A program made the translations under genes and the position numbers. Positions 35,390 through 44,467 of a DNA stretch of 64,000 nucleotides are shown here, piece by piece (the stretch's first letter is position 1; each line of letters opens with the position of its first letter). The stretch comes from Apilactobacillus kunkeei DSM 12361 = ATCC 700308 (lineage in GTDB: Bacteria > Bacillota > Bacilli > Lactobacillales > Lactobacillaceae). The notes beneath the pieces are model-generated. The model was not told the origin of the DNA and made no database searches. It saw nothing but the letters and a program-made list of their open reading frames with translations. Where the stretch lies: contig NZ_JXDB01000009.1 of the NCBI RefSeq assembly GCF_001281265.1, forward strand, positions 1 to 64,000, given 5' to 3'.

Positions 35390-37171
35390 TTACTTACTCT
35401 GTCGCAGTAGTTCTTTTCTTAGTTCGTCATCAACTGCATAAATGAATAGTCCATGAACACCACGTTTTAATAATACGTTAAGCTGGTTTCGAATTAATTC
35501 TGATGATATATCCTTCTGTTCACCATTTTTCATTGTTCTTTTTTCTTTAACCTGTCTATCAAAGCTTTTTGACCCATCATAAACTAATTTACCGTTTCTA
35601 AATTTAATGGATGGGCCAAGAATAACCCCACAATAATTCAAGTCAAATCCTTGAATTGTGAATGTTGAACCAACTTCATTAATTGTTTGAGGCTGTTCAG
35701 CCCATGATAGTCCTCTATATTTCTTCTCAGCAGGTAATTGATAATTCCAAGGAAGATTAAATTTATCACCAATTGATACTCTCCATAAATCATCAATTGT
35801 AGTTCCATCGTCTTTAACAACTTTATGATATTTACTTGATTTAAATTTCCAATCATAAGTTGCAACCATTCTAGATAGTCCCTTTGTTAATGACTCGATA
35901 CTATCATTATGCTTCTTAATTGCATCGTACATATCATTGATATCGTCAAAAATTCTTAAATCATATTTGTCATCATATGGAATCTTTTTAATTTTATCCT
36001 TAGTAACAATATCTTCAATCCAATCAATTGTTTCTTTTGAAGCATCCATTCTATTTTGTTCAGATAATTCAATAAGTTGATGGTTTGATTTTGCTCTGTT
36101 TATTAAGTCGTCATAAAATGATTTTTCAACATAACCGTTTCGCTTTAAAACTTGCATCGGATCTAACACTGCTACAACCACATCAGATACGCTTCTTATA
36201 TCTTTTAAATGACCTGATCCTTGATATACCATGTAACCTTCAGTAAGCAACAAATGAGCTTCGTCTATTAAAGCAATATCTATTTTTGAATTTTCATCTC
36301 CAACTTGATGCTTATTTAAAAACTTTGTTGGTTTATTAACTATGGAATCTCCTAGTCTTGTTTTAATACCTATTTTCTGTGCAATGTTTTCATATACTTT
36401 CACTTGTTGATCATGATTTACAATCATATATGCTTCTTGATTTTCAGGTTTATTAAGTTCAGCAAATAAAGAACTTAAAAGAACCGTCTTACCTGTTCCA
36501 GCAGAACCCTTAATAATAATCAAATTATCTGTACTACGTCTTTCACGAATATCTTCGATTTTATCAATTATTTCATCTCTAGCATCTAGTTGTTCGTCAG
36601 TTAACTTATGAAAAGGAGATGCTTTAAAAATTGCAGAATTGGTAATATCATCGACACTCGGAAATATATCCTTATTTTTCTTGGATAATTCTTCCCAAAT
36701 GTTTTGAAAAATATCTCTAAAATGATCTCTCGTAAAGTATAAATCTTGATCATTCGATCTACGATTATTTAGTTCACCAATGGCATCGTCACTAAGAAGA
36801 TATTTCATTAATTGATTTTCAATATCTAAAGTTAAAGACTTGTTAAATTCTTTATGAGCAATAACAATAATCTTAGCATCCTTAGAATTATTTAATTCTG
36901 TCCAATCAGTTCTATCTTCTGATTCGCTGTTCAGATGTTCTTCAGTTCTTCTAACAATATTGTTAGTTTCTCCTACATATGCTTTAAATTGACCGAACTT
37001 CTTTTTATTACCACTAATTTTATCTATAACTATGTATACAGTTGGGAATCTAGTTATTAATTCATGCTCTTCACTAGTATTATTTTGTTTTAAAATTTCT
37101 TGTTTTATGTCACTATTAGTATTGTAATCATATTTTCTAATAATTGGTTTAGCTATGTTGTTATCTGACAT
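35390..37171 (-). CDS. GIY-YIG nuclease fused to DUF2075 helicase-like ATPase
   Basis: 593 residues, cytoplasmic. Residues about 43-145 form a GIY-YIG nuclease with all expected residues: Tyr in VYIVID, YVGET near 65-69, Arg in NNIVRR, Glu118 in DIENQLMKYL and Asn in LNNRRS. From about 215 follows a superfamily-1-like DUF2075 ATPase: Walker A KGSAGTGKT (221-229), Walker B with DEAH at 303-306 (ALIDEAHLLL), sensor VVAVLDPMQ, and a late motif STFTIQGFDLN. The gene diverges from a MazG-like gene with only 32 bp between the starts. Found in a defence island next to an R-M enzyme and an Abi reverse transcriptase, so anti-phage function is likely but inferred. Confidence 0.85.
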   Translation of the reverse strand: MSDNNIAKPIIRKYDYNTNSDIKQEILKQNNTSEEHELITRFPTVYIVIDKISGNKKKFGQFKAYVGETNNIVRRTEEHLNSESEDRTDWTELNNSKDAKIIVIAHKEFNKSLTLDIENQLMKYLLSDDAIGELNNRRSNDQDLYFTRDHFRDIFQNIWEELSKKNKDIFPSVDDITNSAIFKASPFHKLTDEQLDARDEIIDKIEDIRERRSTDNLIIIKGSAGTGKTVLLSSLFAELNKPENQEAYMIVNHDQQVKVYENIAQKIGIKTRLGDSIVNKPTKFLNKHQVGDENSKIDIALIDEAHLLLTEGYMVYQGSGHLKDIRSVSDVVVAVLDPMQVLKRNGYVEKSFYDDLINRAKSNHQLIELSEQNRMDASKETIDWIEDIVTKDKIKKIPYDDKYDLRIFDDINDMYDAIKKHNDSIESLTKGLSRMVATYDWKFKSSKYHKVVKDDGTTIDDLWRVSIGDKFNLPWNYQLPAEKKYRGLSWAEQPQTINEVGSTFTIQGFDLNYCGVILGPSIKFRNGKLVYDGSKSFDRQVKEKRTMKNGEQKDISSELIRNQLNVLLKRGVHGLFIYAVDDELRKELLRQSK

Positions 37172-37203
37172 TTAGAAAGTACCTACCTTAAAGGAGATTT
37201 TTT

Positions 37204-37512
37204 ATGGAATATAAAAATATAATTCAAGAATTAATTGAATTTAGAAACGACAGATGCTGGAATGAATACCATACTCTTATATCATTATCTAGAGCTTTAG
37301 GTATTGAAGCTTCTGAGGTAGAAAAAATATTTCTTTGGAAAAAAGATGATAGCTCTCTATCATCCGCGGATAAAGAAAAATTGAAGTTAGAATTAGCTGA
37401 TGTATTAATATATTGCTACTACATGTGCGATAAACTACAAGTTAATCCTAATGATATTATACAAGAAAAAATAAACATTAATAAAGGTCGAAGTTGGAAA
37501 TTCGACAAATAA
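37204..37512 (+). CDS. MazG-like nucleotide pyrophosphohydrolase (RS21-C6/dCTPase-type)
   Basis: 102 residues, all-alpha. Shows the metal-binding pattern of the all-alpha NTP pyrophosphatases: EASE at 35-38 and ELAD at 63-66, plus FRNDRCWNEYHT near 13-23 and a C-terminal NINKGRSWKFD typical of the small dimeric MazG/DCTPP1 type. These enzymes split (d)NTPs to monophosphate and pyrophosphate. AAGGAG is upstream of the ATG. It is the only plus-strand gene of the island, head to head with the GIY-YIG/DUF2075 gene, so the two are probably one functional unit. Confidence 0.85.
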   Translation: MEYKNIIQELIEFRNDRCWNEYHTLISLSRALGIEASEVEKIFLWKKDDSSLSSADKEKLKLELADVLIYCYYMCDKLQVNPNDIIQEKININKGRSWKFDK

Positions 37513-37540
37513 AAAAGACACCCTGAGGGTGTCTTTTTTT
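37511..37540. terminator. bidirectional terminator MazG-like gene / Type ISP gene (GACACC-type)
   Basis: AAAAAAGACACCCT, one-base loop G, AGGGTGTCTTTTTTT. The 14-base arm is identical to that of the terminator at 44431-44460. Confidence 0.93.
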
Positions 37541-37541
37541 A

Positions 37542-40500
37542 TTATTCATCAATTTCGAAAGGTGGTAATTCGTCTATCAAATCAAGAGTCTTAATACTTA
37601 CTGTAATAACAGAAAGTATTAAGTTAAGGATATACTTAGGATCATCACTAAACTCATTAGGATCATCTGTAATACCAGACTTTTTATCAGTTTTAACCCT
37701 GTATTGATCGATTATCCACTCTATAGCTGGCTTCCCATTAACAACATAGTCATAAGCTCTTTCAGGAATATTAGTTATCTTAATGTCATTGTTATAAACA
37801 ATTGTATCTAACTCACCTTTCTTTGGATGTTTCATCTTTTCAACTAGATAACTTGGGTTATCATTTGAATATTCAATTTTAACTTCATCAATTTTATTTT
37901 GATTTTCGTAGTTAAGATGTAAATCAGCTAGTTCCTTACCAACTTCAATGTATTTATTTCTATTTTTTAATTTAGGAATTCTTGGTAAATCTTTCTTTAA
38001 ATCATTTTGATATTTATTTCTATATTCAGTTGAATGAAGAACACCATATACATAATAAAATTCATCATCGCTAGAAACATTATCTATTTTACTATCTAAT
38101 AAATCACTATCATCATATACATAACGTGGTAAATTTTTAGAATTTGTTAACAACATAAGATCTGAAACTAAATTCGACATAATTAAAGAAAAATCAGATT
38201 TATTTGAAGTTCCAGAAAAATTAATTTGTAGATTTTTATTCTTTGCATTAGGAAAAGATAAATATGATTTTCTAACATTTTCGTTTAAGAACCTACTCCT
38301 ATATAACCATTTTTTGGTAAATGGTCTGTACATGTATGGGATTATGTTATCGCTATTGAATTTTACATTTTTTAATTTAGCAGCTTTTTGCTTTAAACTT
38401 CTTGACCAAGATATTTGTCTTGAATCGTTATTAACGTAATCAGAAATAGTTTTATAATCAAACTTTTTTTTAATCTTACTTAATTTAGAAACATCATTGT
38501 TATAGTTATCTATCATACTAGAAACATTTTTACTTAAATCATTATAAGAAAAATTAACAACCCATGAATCTCTATTTGTCACTATACCCATATCTCTTAC
38601 GTTAAAGATAGAATCATCTTCATCGGCTACGGATGGATAATTTACATAGTTCATATCTCTTTGATTTATCCAATCATTATTCTTGTCCGGAACAATATTT
38701 TTCCAATCAATTAAACTAATTGAATCATTATATTGTAATATTTTTAATTTGTTTTCACGACTCAAATAATCTCCTATATCATGATAATGAATTTCATGAT
38801 TATTACTACCATCTTTAACTAAAATAGAAATTGAAATAGGGGTTCTACTTCCGGAACCAAATATCTTCCCTCCTTCTTTACGTGATATTTCACCTTGGGT
38901 TCTCTGATCTCCACGTAAGTTATATATATATAGGTGATTAAACTCTTCGAATAATGATTTTCGTAATCCATCAGCCGATTGACTATCTACGTATGATCCA
39001 TTGGAAACAAATCCTATTACTCCATTCTCCTTAATTCTATTTGAAGCCCATCTAATAGCCAATACGTAACTATCATACATACCTAAAACACTATTTGATT
39101 TTGACTTTTTTACATAGGTTTTTGATATAGATTTAAATAATTCAGGATAAGATACATTTTGATTATTATCATTTTCACTAGATTGTCCTTTAGAATATGG
39201 TGGATTTCCAACGATAACAGTTATCGGTGTTTCTTGCTCTTTCTTTAATCTTTCATCATTTTCACCAAATATCTTGTCATCCAAAGTATCTTTATTTTCT
39301 GTACTTGCAAATGTATCAGTTAAAACTATTCCTTCGAATTGTTTATAATCTTCCTTCTCATTACCGTATTCATTGTTTATTTCTTCAAATGTTGATTCGA
39401 TATTAATTGCAGCAATGTAATAACTTAATAACACAATTTCATTAGCATGCATATCATGCATGTACTTTGATAAAATCTCATCAAATGTAATTTCGCCTTT
39501 ATCAAGTTTTTCTTTGAAATGATATAGCAATCTAGTCATGAAAGTTCCAGTCCCTGTAAAAGGATCCAAAATATGAACATTTTTATCAATTAAAGATTTA
39601 TTGAAATATTTTCTTAATGAATCATCAACTGAATTAACAATAAAATCAACAACTTCCACAGGAGTAAATACAATACCTAATTGTTCGGTAGTTTTCTTAA
39701 ATCCAGTTCTAAAAAATTTATCATAAAGTGTTAAGATAAGTTTTTGCTTACCGGCGGCATTATCAATTCCAGTTGCTCTTAACTTAATAGAATCATAAAA
39801 CGGCTTTAATTCCGCTTGTTCTTTATCAAATCCAAACATGCTAAATGCACCAACCACATCATTCATGGCTTTTGATACGGCATTATTTCTTACGAAAGAG
39901 TATTCACCAAATAGTGCTTCAAAAATTGGTTCAGTAATTAAATGTTGAGCAAGCATTTCAATAGCCTGTTCTTTTCCAATACTGTTATTAATATTGTAAT
40001 GCAAACTATTTAAGAAATTATCAAACGCCATTTTTGCCCCATCGTTAGAATCGATAATGTCACTGATTCTAGTGATATGTCTTTTAGCAATATCAGCAAC
40101 ATCTTTAGACCAATCTTCAAGATATCTTCTGTCACCAACTTTTTGTACTACCTTACCATAGAATGCATTACGCATATCTTGCCAATCCAGTGGTAATTCA
40201 AGTTGTTCAGTAACGTTTTCTTGTTCAGCTTTTAATCCATCTTCTTCAGTAACATTTGAATCAGGACTACTATTAACCCCAATAAGTTCAAGGTTCTCTG
40301 GTTTCTTCTTATTTAAATCAATTTTATTTACTTCAGCATCAAAACGATCATCAGTTGAACGTAAGGCATTTAATACTTGCCATACTTCTTTATATTTGCT
40401 GTCATTATCCAATGCAGAGCTTGGATCTACACCCTCAGAAACAACAATTGGTAGAATAATATATCCATATTCCTTATTTTGTGCTTTTCTCATGATACGT

Positions 40501-42254
40501 CCGACTGCTTGAACAATATCAACTTGTGACTTCTTAGGACTAAAGAAAATAATCGCATCAAGATTTGGAACGTCAATACCTTCAGTCAAGAATCGAACAT
40601 TAGAAAGAATTCTAGCACGATTATCCTCAATATGTTCATCACCAAGCCAATCAATTTGTTCAGTCTTTTGGAGTGCATTAAGACCACCATCAACGTGGTG
40701 AACATCCACCATAAAGCTTTCACTTGATTGTGTATCTAGGTATTCATTAACAACAGAAGAGAATTCTTTAGAAATCGCTTTTGAATGCTTAATAGTATCT
40801 GAGAATGCAATTGCTCGCTTCATTGGAGCACCAGTAACTTCACCTGTTATTCCATTACGTTTTACCATAGCGTTCCAAACACCAATAATTTTACCGATAT
40901 CATCAACTTTTAGTTGATTATCAGCAGCCATTATTTGTTGCATATCTTTATTGATATAAGACTCACTTACGGCTAAAACAGAAACTTTATAGTCTGTTAA
41001 GTATCCTTGAGCAACTGCGTCACCGAATCCTAAACGAAAGATTTCGTGTCCGTATTTTTCAGGATCATCCATTGAAGAAACAACTATACTATTTTCTTCT
41101 GCCTTTTTCTTAGCGTTTTGATCATAAATTTTTGGTGTAGCAGTTTGATAAAGTCTAAGCTTACCTTTAACATTCGAATTAGAATGTACTTCTGTGAACA
41201 TACTATCTTCATTTAATTTATTTGCACCAGTCGTTCTATGTGCTTCATCAGCAATAATTAAATCAAATTCTGGGTAACCCATTTCTTGAGCTTGCTTAAT
41301 AACATCGATAGATTGGTAAGTTGAGAATATTACAGTCATTTCTCGTCCAGTGTCTAACTCTTTTACATACTCGTAGTTTTTAATTAGTTCATTAACATCA
41401 GTCGTTGCCGGGAAGCCAATATCTTTAGAACTTAAATCATCGTCACTTTCTTTACCCTTTTTTGTGGCCTTACGGTCAGAGACAACAGAAAAAGAGGTCA
41501 TATGAATATCTTCACTGACGTCATCGTTCCAATTAAATAATGTTTGCGATAATAATTGAATACTTGGAACTAAATATAAAACATTAAACTTACTCTTTAC
41601 TTGATCCTTCATAAGAGCTTCAGTAATTTTTAAACTTGTAAACGTCTTTCCAGTTCCTGGAGCCATAATTAATTTTCCACGGTCATGGTAATCTTCATTG
41701 CTCTTAAAATATTCAACAGCATTTTTGATTGCTTCTTCTTGATATCCTCTAAGCTTTTTTGGCTTTTTAATTGATAAATCATTATCTTCAGAAAATGAGA
41801 ATTTACCCCAATCAACACTTGAGTTCTTCAATTGTGTTAAACCAATAATTGAGAATGGTTTTGAAGTGTTTTTTAGTGTTGATTCAGCATTTTTATTCCA
41901 TTCATCAGTTGTTGAAACAATAATCCCAGCAGAATAACAGTCTTTACCTGTCTCAGCAACAAAAGAATTAATTGCATCTTTGCCGACTTTGCCTTTATAA
42001 AATTTTGCTTGAACAGCTGTTAATTGACCATTAAAATCTTTAGCAACAATATCAACACCTGTATCAATACGTGATATTCCAAGATTTGTTGGAACGTCAG
42101 ATAGCATCCAGACATCTGAATACTTCTTTTTATAAATTGGTTCATTTTTTAAATACGCAACTACCATCTTTTCAAAAGCAGTTCCACGATCTCTATCATT
42201 TGTTAAATGTTCATTTATTTCATCAATTAATTCATTAAATGTTTTTGAACTCAA
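37542..42254 (-). CDS. Type ISP single-polypeptide restriction-modification enzyme (LlaGI-like)
   Basis: About 1570 residues combining nuclease, translocase, methyltransferase and target recognition, the same plan and size as LlaGI/LlaBIII of lactococci. Residue numbers count from the longest frame. Mrr-like nuclease 1-140 with Asp71 and QAK (85-87). SF2 translocase with Walker A APGTGKT (201-207), DEAH (339-342), TATP and QAVGRIMRKA (585-594). N6-adenine methylase with DPFTGTGT (900-907) and NPPY (1020-1023). The rest, about 1100-1573, should read the DNA target. TTG at 42254 is preferred as start because GAGGGG lies nine bases upstream; the ATG at 42263 directly abuts that site. No separate specificity gene exists, as expected for this class. 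The gene appears intact. Confidence 0.92.
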   Translation of the reverse strand: MSSKTFNELIDEINEHLTNDRDRGTAFEKMVVAYLKNEPIYKKKYSDVWMLSDVPTNLGISRIDTGVDIVAKDFNGQLTAVQAKFYKGKVGKDAINSFVAETGKDCYSAGIIVSTTDEWNKNAESTLKNTSKPFSIIGLTQLKNSSVDWGKFSFSEDNDLSIKKPKKLRGYQEEAIKNAVEYFKSNEDYHDRGKLIMAPGTGKTFTSLKITEALMKDQVKSKFNVLYLVPSIQLLSQTLFNWNDDVSEDIHMTSFSVVSDRKATKKGKESDDDLSSKDIGFPATTDVNELIKNYEYVKELDTGREMTVIFSTYQSIDVIKQAQEMGYPEFDLIIADEAHRTTGANKLNEDSMFTEVHSNSNVKGKLRLYQTATPKIYDQNAKKKAEENSIVVSSMDDPEKYGHEIFRLGFGDAVAQGYLTDYKVSVLAVSESYINKDMQQIMAADNQLKVDDIGKIIGVWNAMVKRNGITGEVTGAPMKRAIAFSDTIKHSKAISKEFSSVVNEYLDTQSSESFMVDVHHVDGGLNALQKTEQIDWLGDEHIEDNRARILSNVRFLTEGIDVPNLDAIIFFSPKKSQVDIVQAVGRIMRKAQNKEYGYIILPIVVSEGVDPSSALDNDSKYKEVWQVLNALRSTDDRFDAEVNKIDLNKKKPENLELIGVNSSPDSNVTEEDGLKAEQENVTEQLELPLDWQDMRNAFYGKVVQKVGDRRYLEDWSKDVADIAKRHITRISDIIDSNDGAKMAFDNFLNSLHYNINNSIGKEQAIEMLAQHLITEPIFEALFGEYSFVRNNAVSKAMNDVVGAFSMFGFDKEQAELKPFYDSIKLRATGIDNAAGKQKLILTLYDKFFRTGFKKTTEQLGIVFTPVEVVDFIVNSVDDSLRKYFNKSLIDKNVHILDPFTGTGTFMTRLLYHFKEKLDKGEITFDEILSKYMHDMHANEIVLLSYYIAAINIESTFEEINNEYGNEKEDYKQFEGIVLTDTFASTENKDTLDDKIFGENDERLKKEQETPITVIVGNPPYSKGQSSENDNNQNVSYPELFKSISKTYVKKSKSNSVLGMYDSYVLAIRWASNRIKENGVIGFVSNGSYVDSQSADGLRKSLFEEFNHLYIYNLRGDQRTQGEISRKEGGKIFGSGSRTPISISILVKDGSNNHEIHYHDIGDYLSRENKLKILQYNDSISLIDWKNIVPDKNNDWINQRDMNYVNYPSVADEDDSIFNVRDMGIVTNRDSWVVNFSYNDLSKNVSSMIDNYNNDVSKLSKIKKKFDYKTISDYVNNDSRQISWSRSLKQKAAKLKNVKFNSDNIIPYMYRPFTKKWLYRSRFLNENVRKSYLSFPNAKNKNLQINFSGTSNKSDFSLIMSNLVSDLMLLTNSKNLPRYVYDDSDLLDSKIDNVSSDDEFYYVYGVLHSTEYRNKYQNDLKKDLPRIPKLKNRNKYIEVGKELADLHLNYENQNKIDEVKIEYSNDNPSYLVEKMKHPKKGELDTIVYNNDIKITNIPERAYDYVVNGKPAIEWIIDQYRVKTDKKSGITDDPNEFSDDPKYILNLILSVITVSIKTLDLIDELPPFEIDE

Positions 42255-42272
42255 AATCGTCATCCCCTCAAA

Positions 42273-42293
42273 AGATGTAATTTATTTACATCT
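42273..42293. promoter_or_regulatory. 21-bp inverted repeat ahead of the Type ISP gene
   Basis: AGATGTAA, five bases, TTACATCT: perfect 8-bp arms directly upstream of the ribosome binding site. May be an operator or a 5' hairpin limiting expression of the R-M enzyme. No regulator gene is adjacent. Confidence 0.5.
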
Positions 42294-42369
42294 ATATGTA
42301 TATAAGCATTTTACCATTTAAATCGATACTGTTTCCAATTAGATTATAATTAAAATAAGCACTCATTAT

Positions 42370-42401
42370 AAAAAAGCACATCTAAAAGATGTACTTTTTT
42401 G
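42370..42401 (-). terminator. terminator after the reverse transcriptase gene
   Basis: AAAAAAG-T-ACATCT, loop TTT, AGATGT-G-CTTTTTT on the minus strand, 37 bp after the RT stop. Confidence 0.85.
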
Positions 42402-42437
42402 TTTCTTTTCGTAATTAAATTTTGTGAAAAAGTACCG

Positions 42438-44324
42438 TTACTTAGTATTTATTTCATTCTCCATTTCCCGTTGAAAATCATCTAATAATTTGATTGTATT
42501 ATATATTTCTTCTTTTTTTAAATCGTTATGATCTAATAGTTCTGATCCAGAATGAACTAACGGATTCCCATTTCTAATCCGATAGGTATCTTTAATTTTT
42601 TGCGCTATTTCATTCATATGATTATTATGAACTTTATTAACTATTTCATTAATTTCATTTGCCCTATAACTCTTATTAAATGATATTTTCCCATTTTTCT
42701 TTTGAGTCCCAGCTATTCCAATTGCAGCCATTAAATACGCTAAACGTCTATCAAAATAGTTCTTATAATAAGCAAATGTTTCAAATAAATTATTCTGATT
42801 ATCATTTAATAAATACATGAAGTATAAATAATGAATGATTCTATCTTTATTCATCTTTTTTACGATCTCATTACTATCTTCTGTTAAAGTATATTCTACA
42901 TCATGTTCACAATAATCGTTTATATAACAAAATAGTTCGTTATTTTTGTCTTTCAAAATATTTTTTAAATCATTATGTTTGAAATTTCTCCCCAGCAAAT
43001 ATTGATATATCATAATTTCATAATATCTAGAGTACTCATCACTTCTAGATTTTTCAAATACTCTACGTAAAAAGTTCTTTATTAGGTATCCATCATTACT
43101 GTCAAGCAACATTTGTATAAATTGTTTTGGATAATGCCTGAATATGCTTAATTTATTTGATAATTCTGTAAGATATAGTACCACCTCATTTTCATGAAAT
43201 AACCCTTTATTCTTATAGAGTAACCAATTAAAAATCTCAGTATAATGAAATGAATATTTATTATTTCCCATGTTTTTTTTCAATACATCTTCGACTTCCT
43301 TATGATCTGGAAAATCAGGAAGATCATACAATTCCTTAAGCATTTTTACAAAATCGTCTTTTGAAAATAGCTCTTTATAGTCAACATCTTCTACATTAAC
43401 TATATAATCATAAATATTTTTATAAAGTTCTTCATCTATGTTCTCAGATACTCCAAAACCTTGTTTATTGATATTTATATTAACTCCAATATCTATTGAT
43501 GCATTCTGTATTGATTGAGTTATCTGTTCTTTTACCATTCTGATATCTTTATCATCACAATTAAAAACTATATATAAATCATCAACATACCTCAACAATT
43601 CAAAGTCTTTAGAATCTAGAAAATTTCCTATTCTTTTAGTAATATTCCTATCATATTCTGTTAAGTAGAACATGGTCGCTATAAAAGAAATTCCAGTATT
43701 ATCCATTATTATTGGCATTCTATTTTTACCAAAAAACTCTAATAAATTTTTATAAAAGTAAAGTGATCTGATATCTTCACCATTACACATTTTCTCGATA
43801 TTCTTAAATAAATATTCTAGACGTATATTTGGATAAAAATTACTTATATCCATCTTGATATAATAATCATATTGACTTTTATATTGTTTTAATGCTACTG
43901 TAAATCGTTCATAACTTTTTGAGTAATTTAAATCCTCTGTATCATAATCACCAGCATATAACTTACTATGTATATCATCTTTATATTCTGATTTTAAATT
44001 ATTATGAAAATGTCCTCCAAGGACGATAAAAAATAAAAAAATTATCGGAGTAACCAAATTTATTTCTCTCAAAGTTCCATCATTTTTTGTAACAACAGTC
44101 TTATAGGATTTTAGCTCTTGATCATTTAAGAAAGCACACGTTCTTATATAATCATCGAAAAATCTTCTAGATAGAATCATTTTTCTGGTTTTTTCATCCA
44201 TTTTAGTGAATGGATATGATTGTATATATTTACATAAAACATTATTATCAGTTTCAAAATACATACTGATATACTTATTCCATTCTTCATAAGAAATACT
44301 TATAAAATCATTTTCGTTCAACAA
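42438..44324 (-). CDS. AbiA-like abortive-infection reverse transcriptase with C-terminal HEPN motif
   Basis: 628 residues from the preferred start, about the length of lactococcal AbiA. The RT core shows motif A YYIKMDISNFYPNI (about 154-167), motif B NTGISFIATMFY and motif C LRYVDDLYIVF with YVDD at 246-249, so it should be catalytic. The C-terminal helical half ends in an RNGNPLVH segment (Arg584 to His591), an R-x6-H HEPN-type RNase motif as described for AbiA. Start: a promoter at 44362-44390 would begin RNA near 44355, inside the frame that opens at ATG 44396, so that ATG cannot be used; TTG 44324 lies six bases after AAAGGTAGG. Codon use is strongly A+T-rich compared with rlmD. No partner gene or retron RNA is evident. 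Confidence 0.85.
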   Translation of the reverse strand: MLNENDFISISYEEWNKYISMYFETDNNVLCKYIQSYPFTKMDEKTRKMILSRRFFDDYIRTCAFLNDQELKSYKTVVTKNDGTLREINLVTPIIFLFFIVLGGHFHNNLKSEYKDDIHSKLYAGDYDTEDLNYSKSYERFTVALKQYKSQYDYYIKMDISNFYPNIRLEYLFKNIEKMCNGEDIRSLYFYKNLLEFFGKNRMPIIMDNTGISFIATMFYLTEYDRNITKRIGNFLDSKDFELLRYVDDLYIVFNCDDKDIRMVKEQITQSIQNASIDIGVNININKQGFGVSENIDEELYKNIYDYIVNVEDVDYKELFSKDDFVKMLKELYDLPDFPDHKEVEDVLKKNMGNNKYSFHYTEIFNWLLYKNKGLFHENEVVLYLTELSNKLSIFRHYPKQFIQMLLDSNDGYLIKNFLRRVFEKSRSDEYSRYYEIMIYQYLLGRNFKHNDLKNILKDKNNELFCYINDYCEHDVEYTLTEDSNEIVKKMNKDRIIHYLYFMYLLNDNQNNLFETFAYYKNYFDRRLAYLMAAIGIAGTQKKNGKISFNKSYRANEINEIVNKVHNNHMNEIAQKIKDTYRIRNGNPLVHSGSELLDHNDLKKEEIYNTIKLLDDFQREMENEINTK

Positions 44325-44361
44325 TATAAACCTACCTTTTTGCCTTTTTTTATATGTATTT

Positions 44362-44390
44362 AGTATAAATATTTGTGAACACTTAAACAA
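44362..44390 (-). promoter_or_regulatory. reverse transcriptase promoter
   Basis: Minus strand: -35 TTGTTT (44385-44390), 17-bp spacer, -10 TATACT (44362-44367). Decides that the gene starts at TTG 44324 rather than ATG 44396. Confidence 0.7.
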
Positions 44391-44430
44391 CAGCATTTAA
44401 TAAATAGTTATATAATTTTAATCTTAAACA

Positions 44431-44460
44431 AAAAAAGACACCCTCTTCAGGGTGTCTTTT
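44431..44460 (-). terminator. rlmD terminator (GACACC-type)
   Basis: AAAAGACACCCT, loop GAAG, AGGGTGTCTTTTTT on the minus strand. Its stem is the same as that of the terminator at 37511-37540. Confidence 0.92.
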
Positions 44461-44467
44461 CCTTTAT

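Noticed and set aside
35390-44324. Integrated prophage or ICE as the carrier of the defence genes
   Set aside because: No integrase, att repeat, tRNA junction, phage structural or conjugation gene was found; the only mobile gene nearby is the IS3 element.
35290-44467. CRISPR array within the defence island
   Set aside because: No regularly spaced direct repeats were seen on either strand; the repeated sequences are terminator stems.
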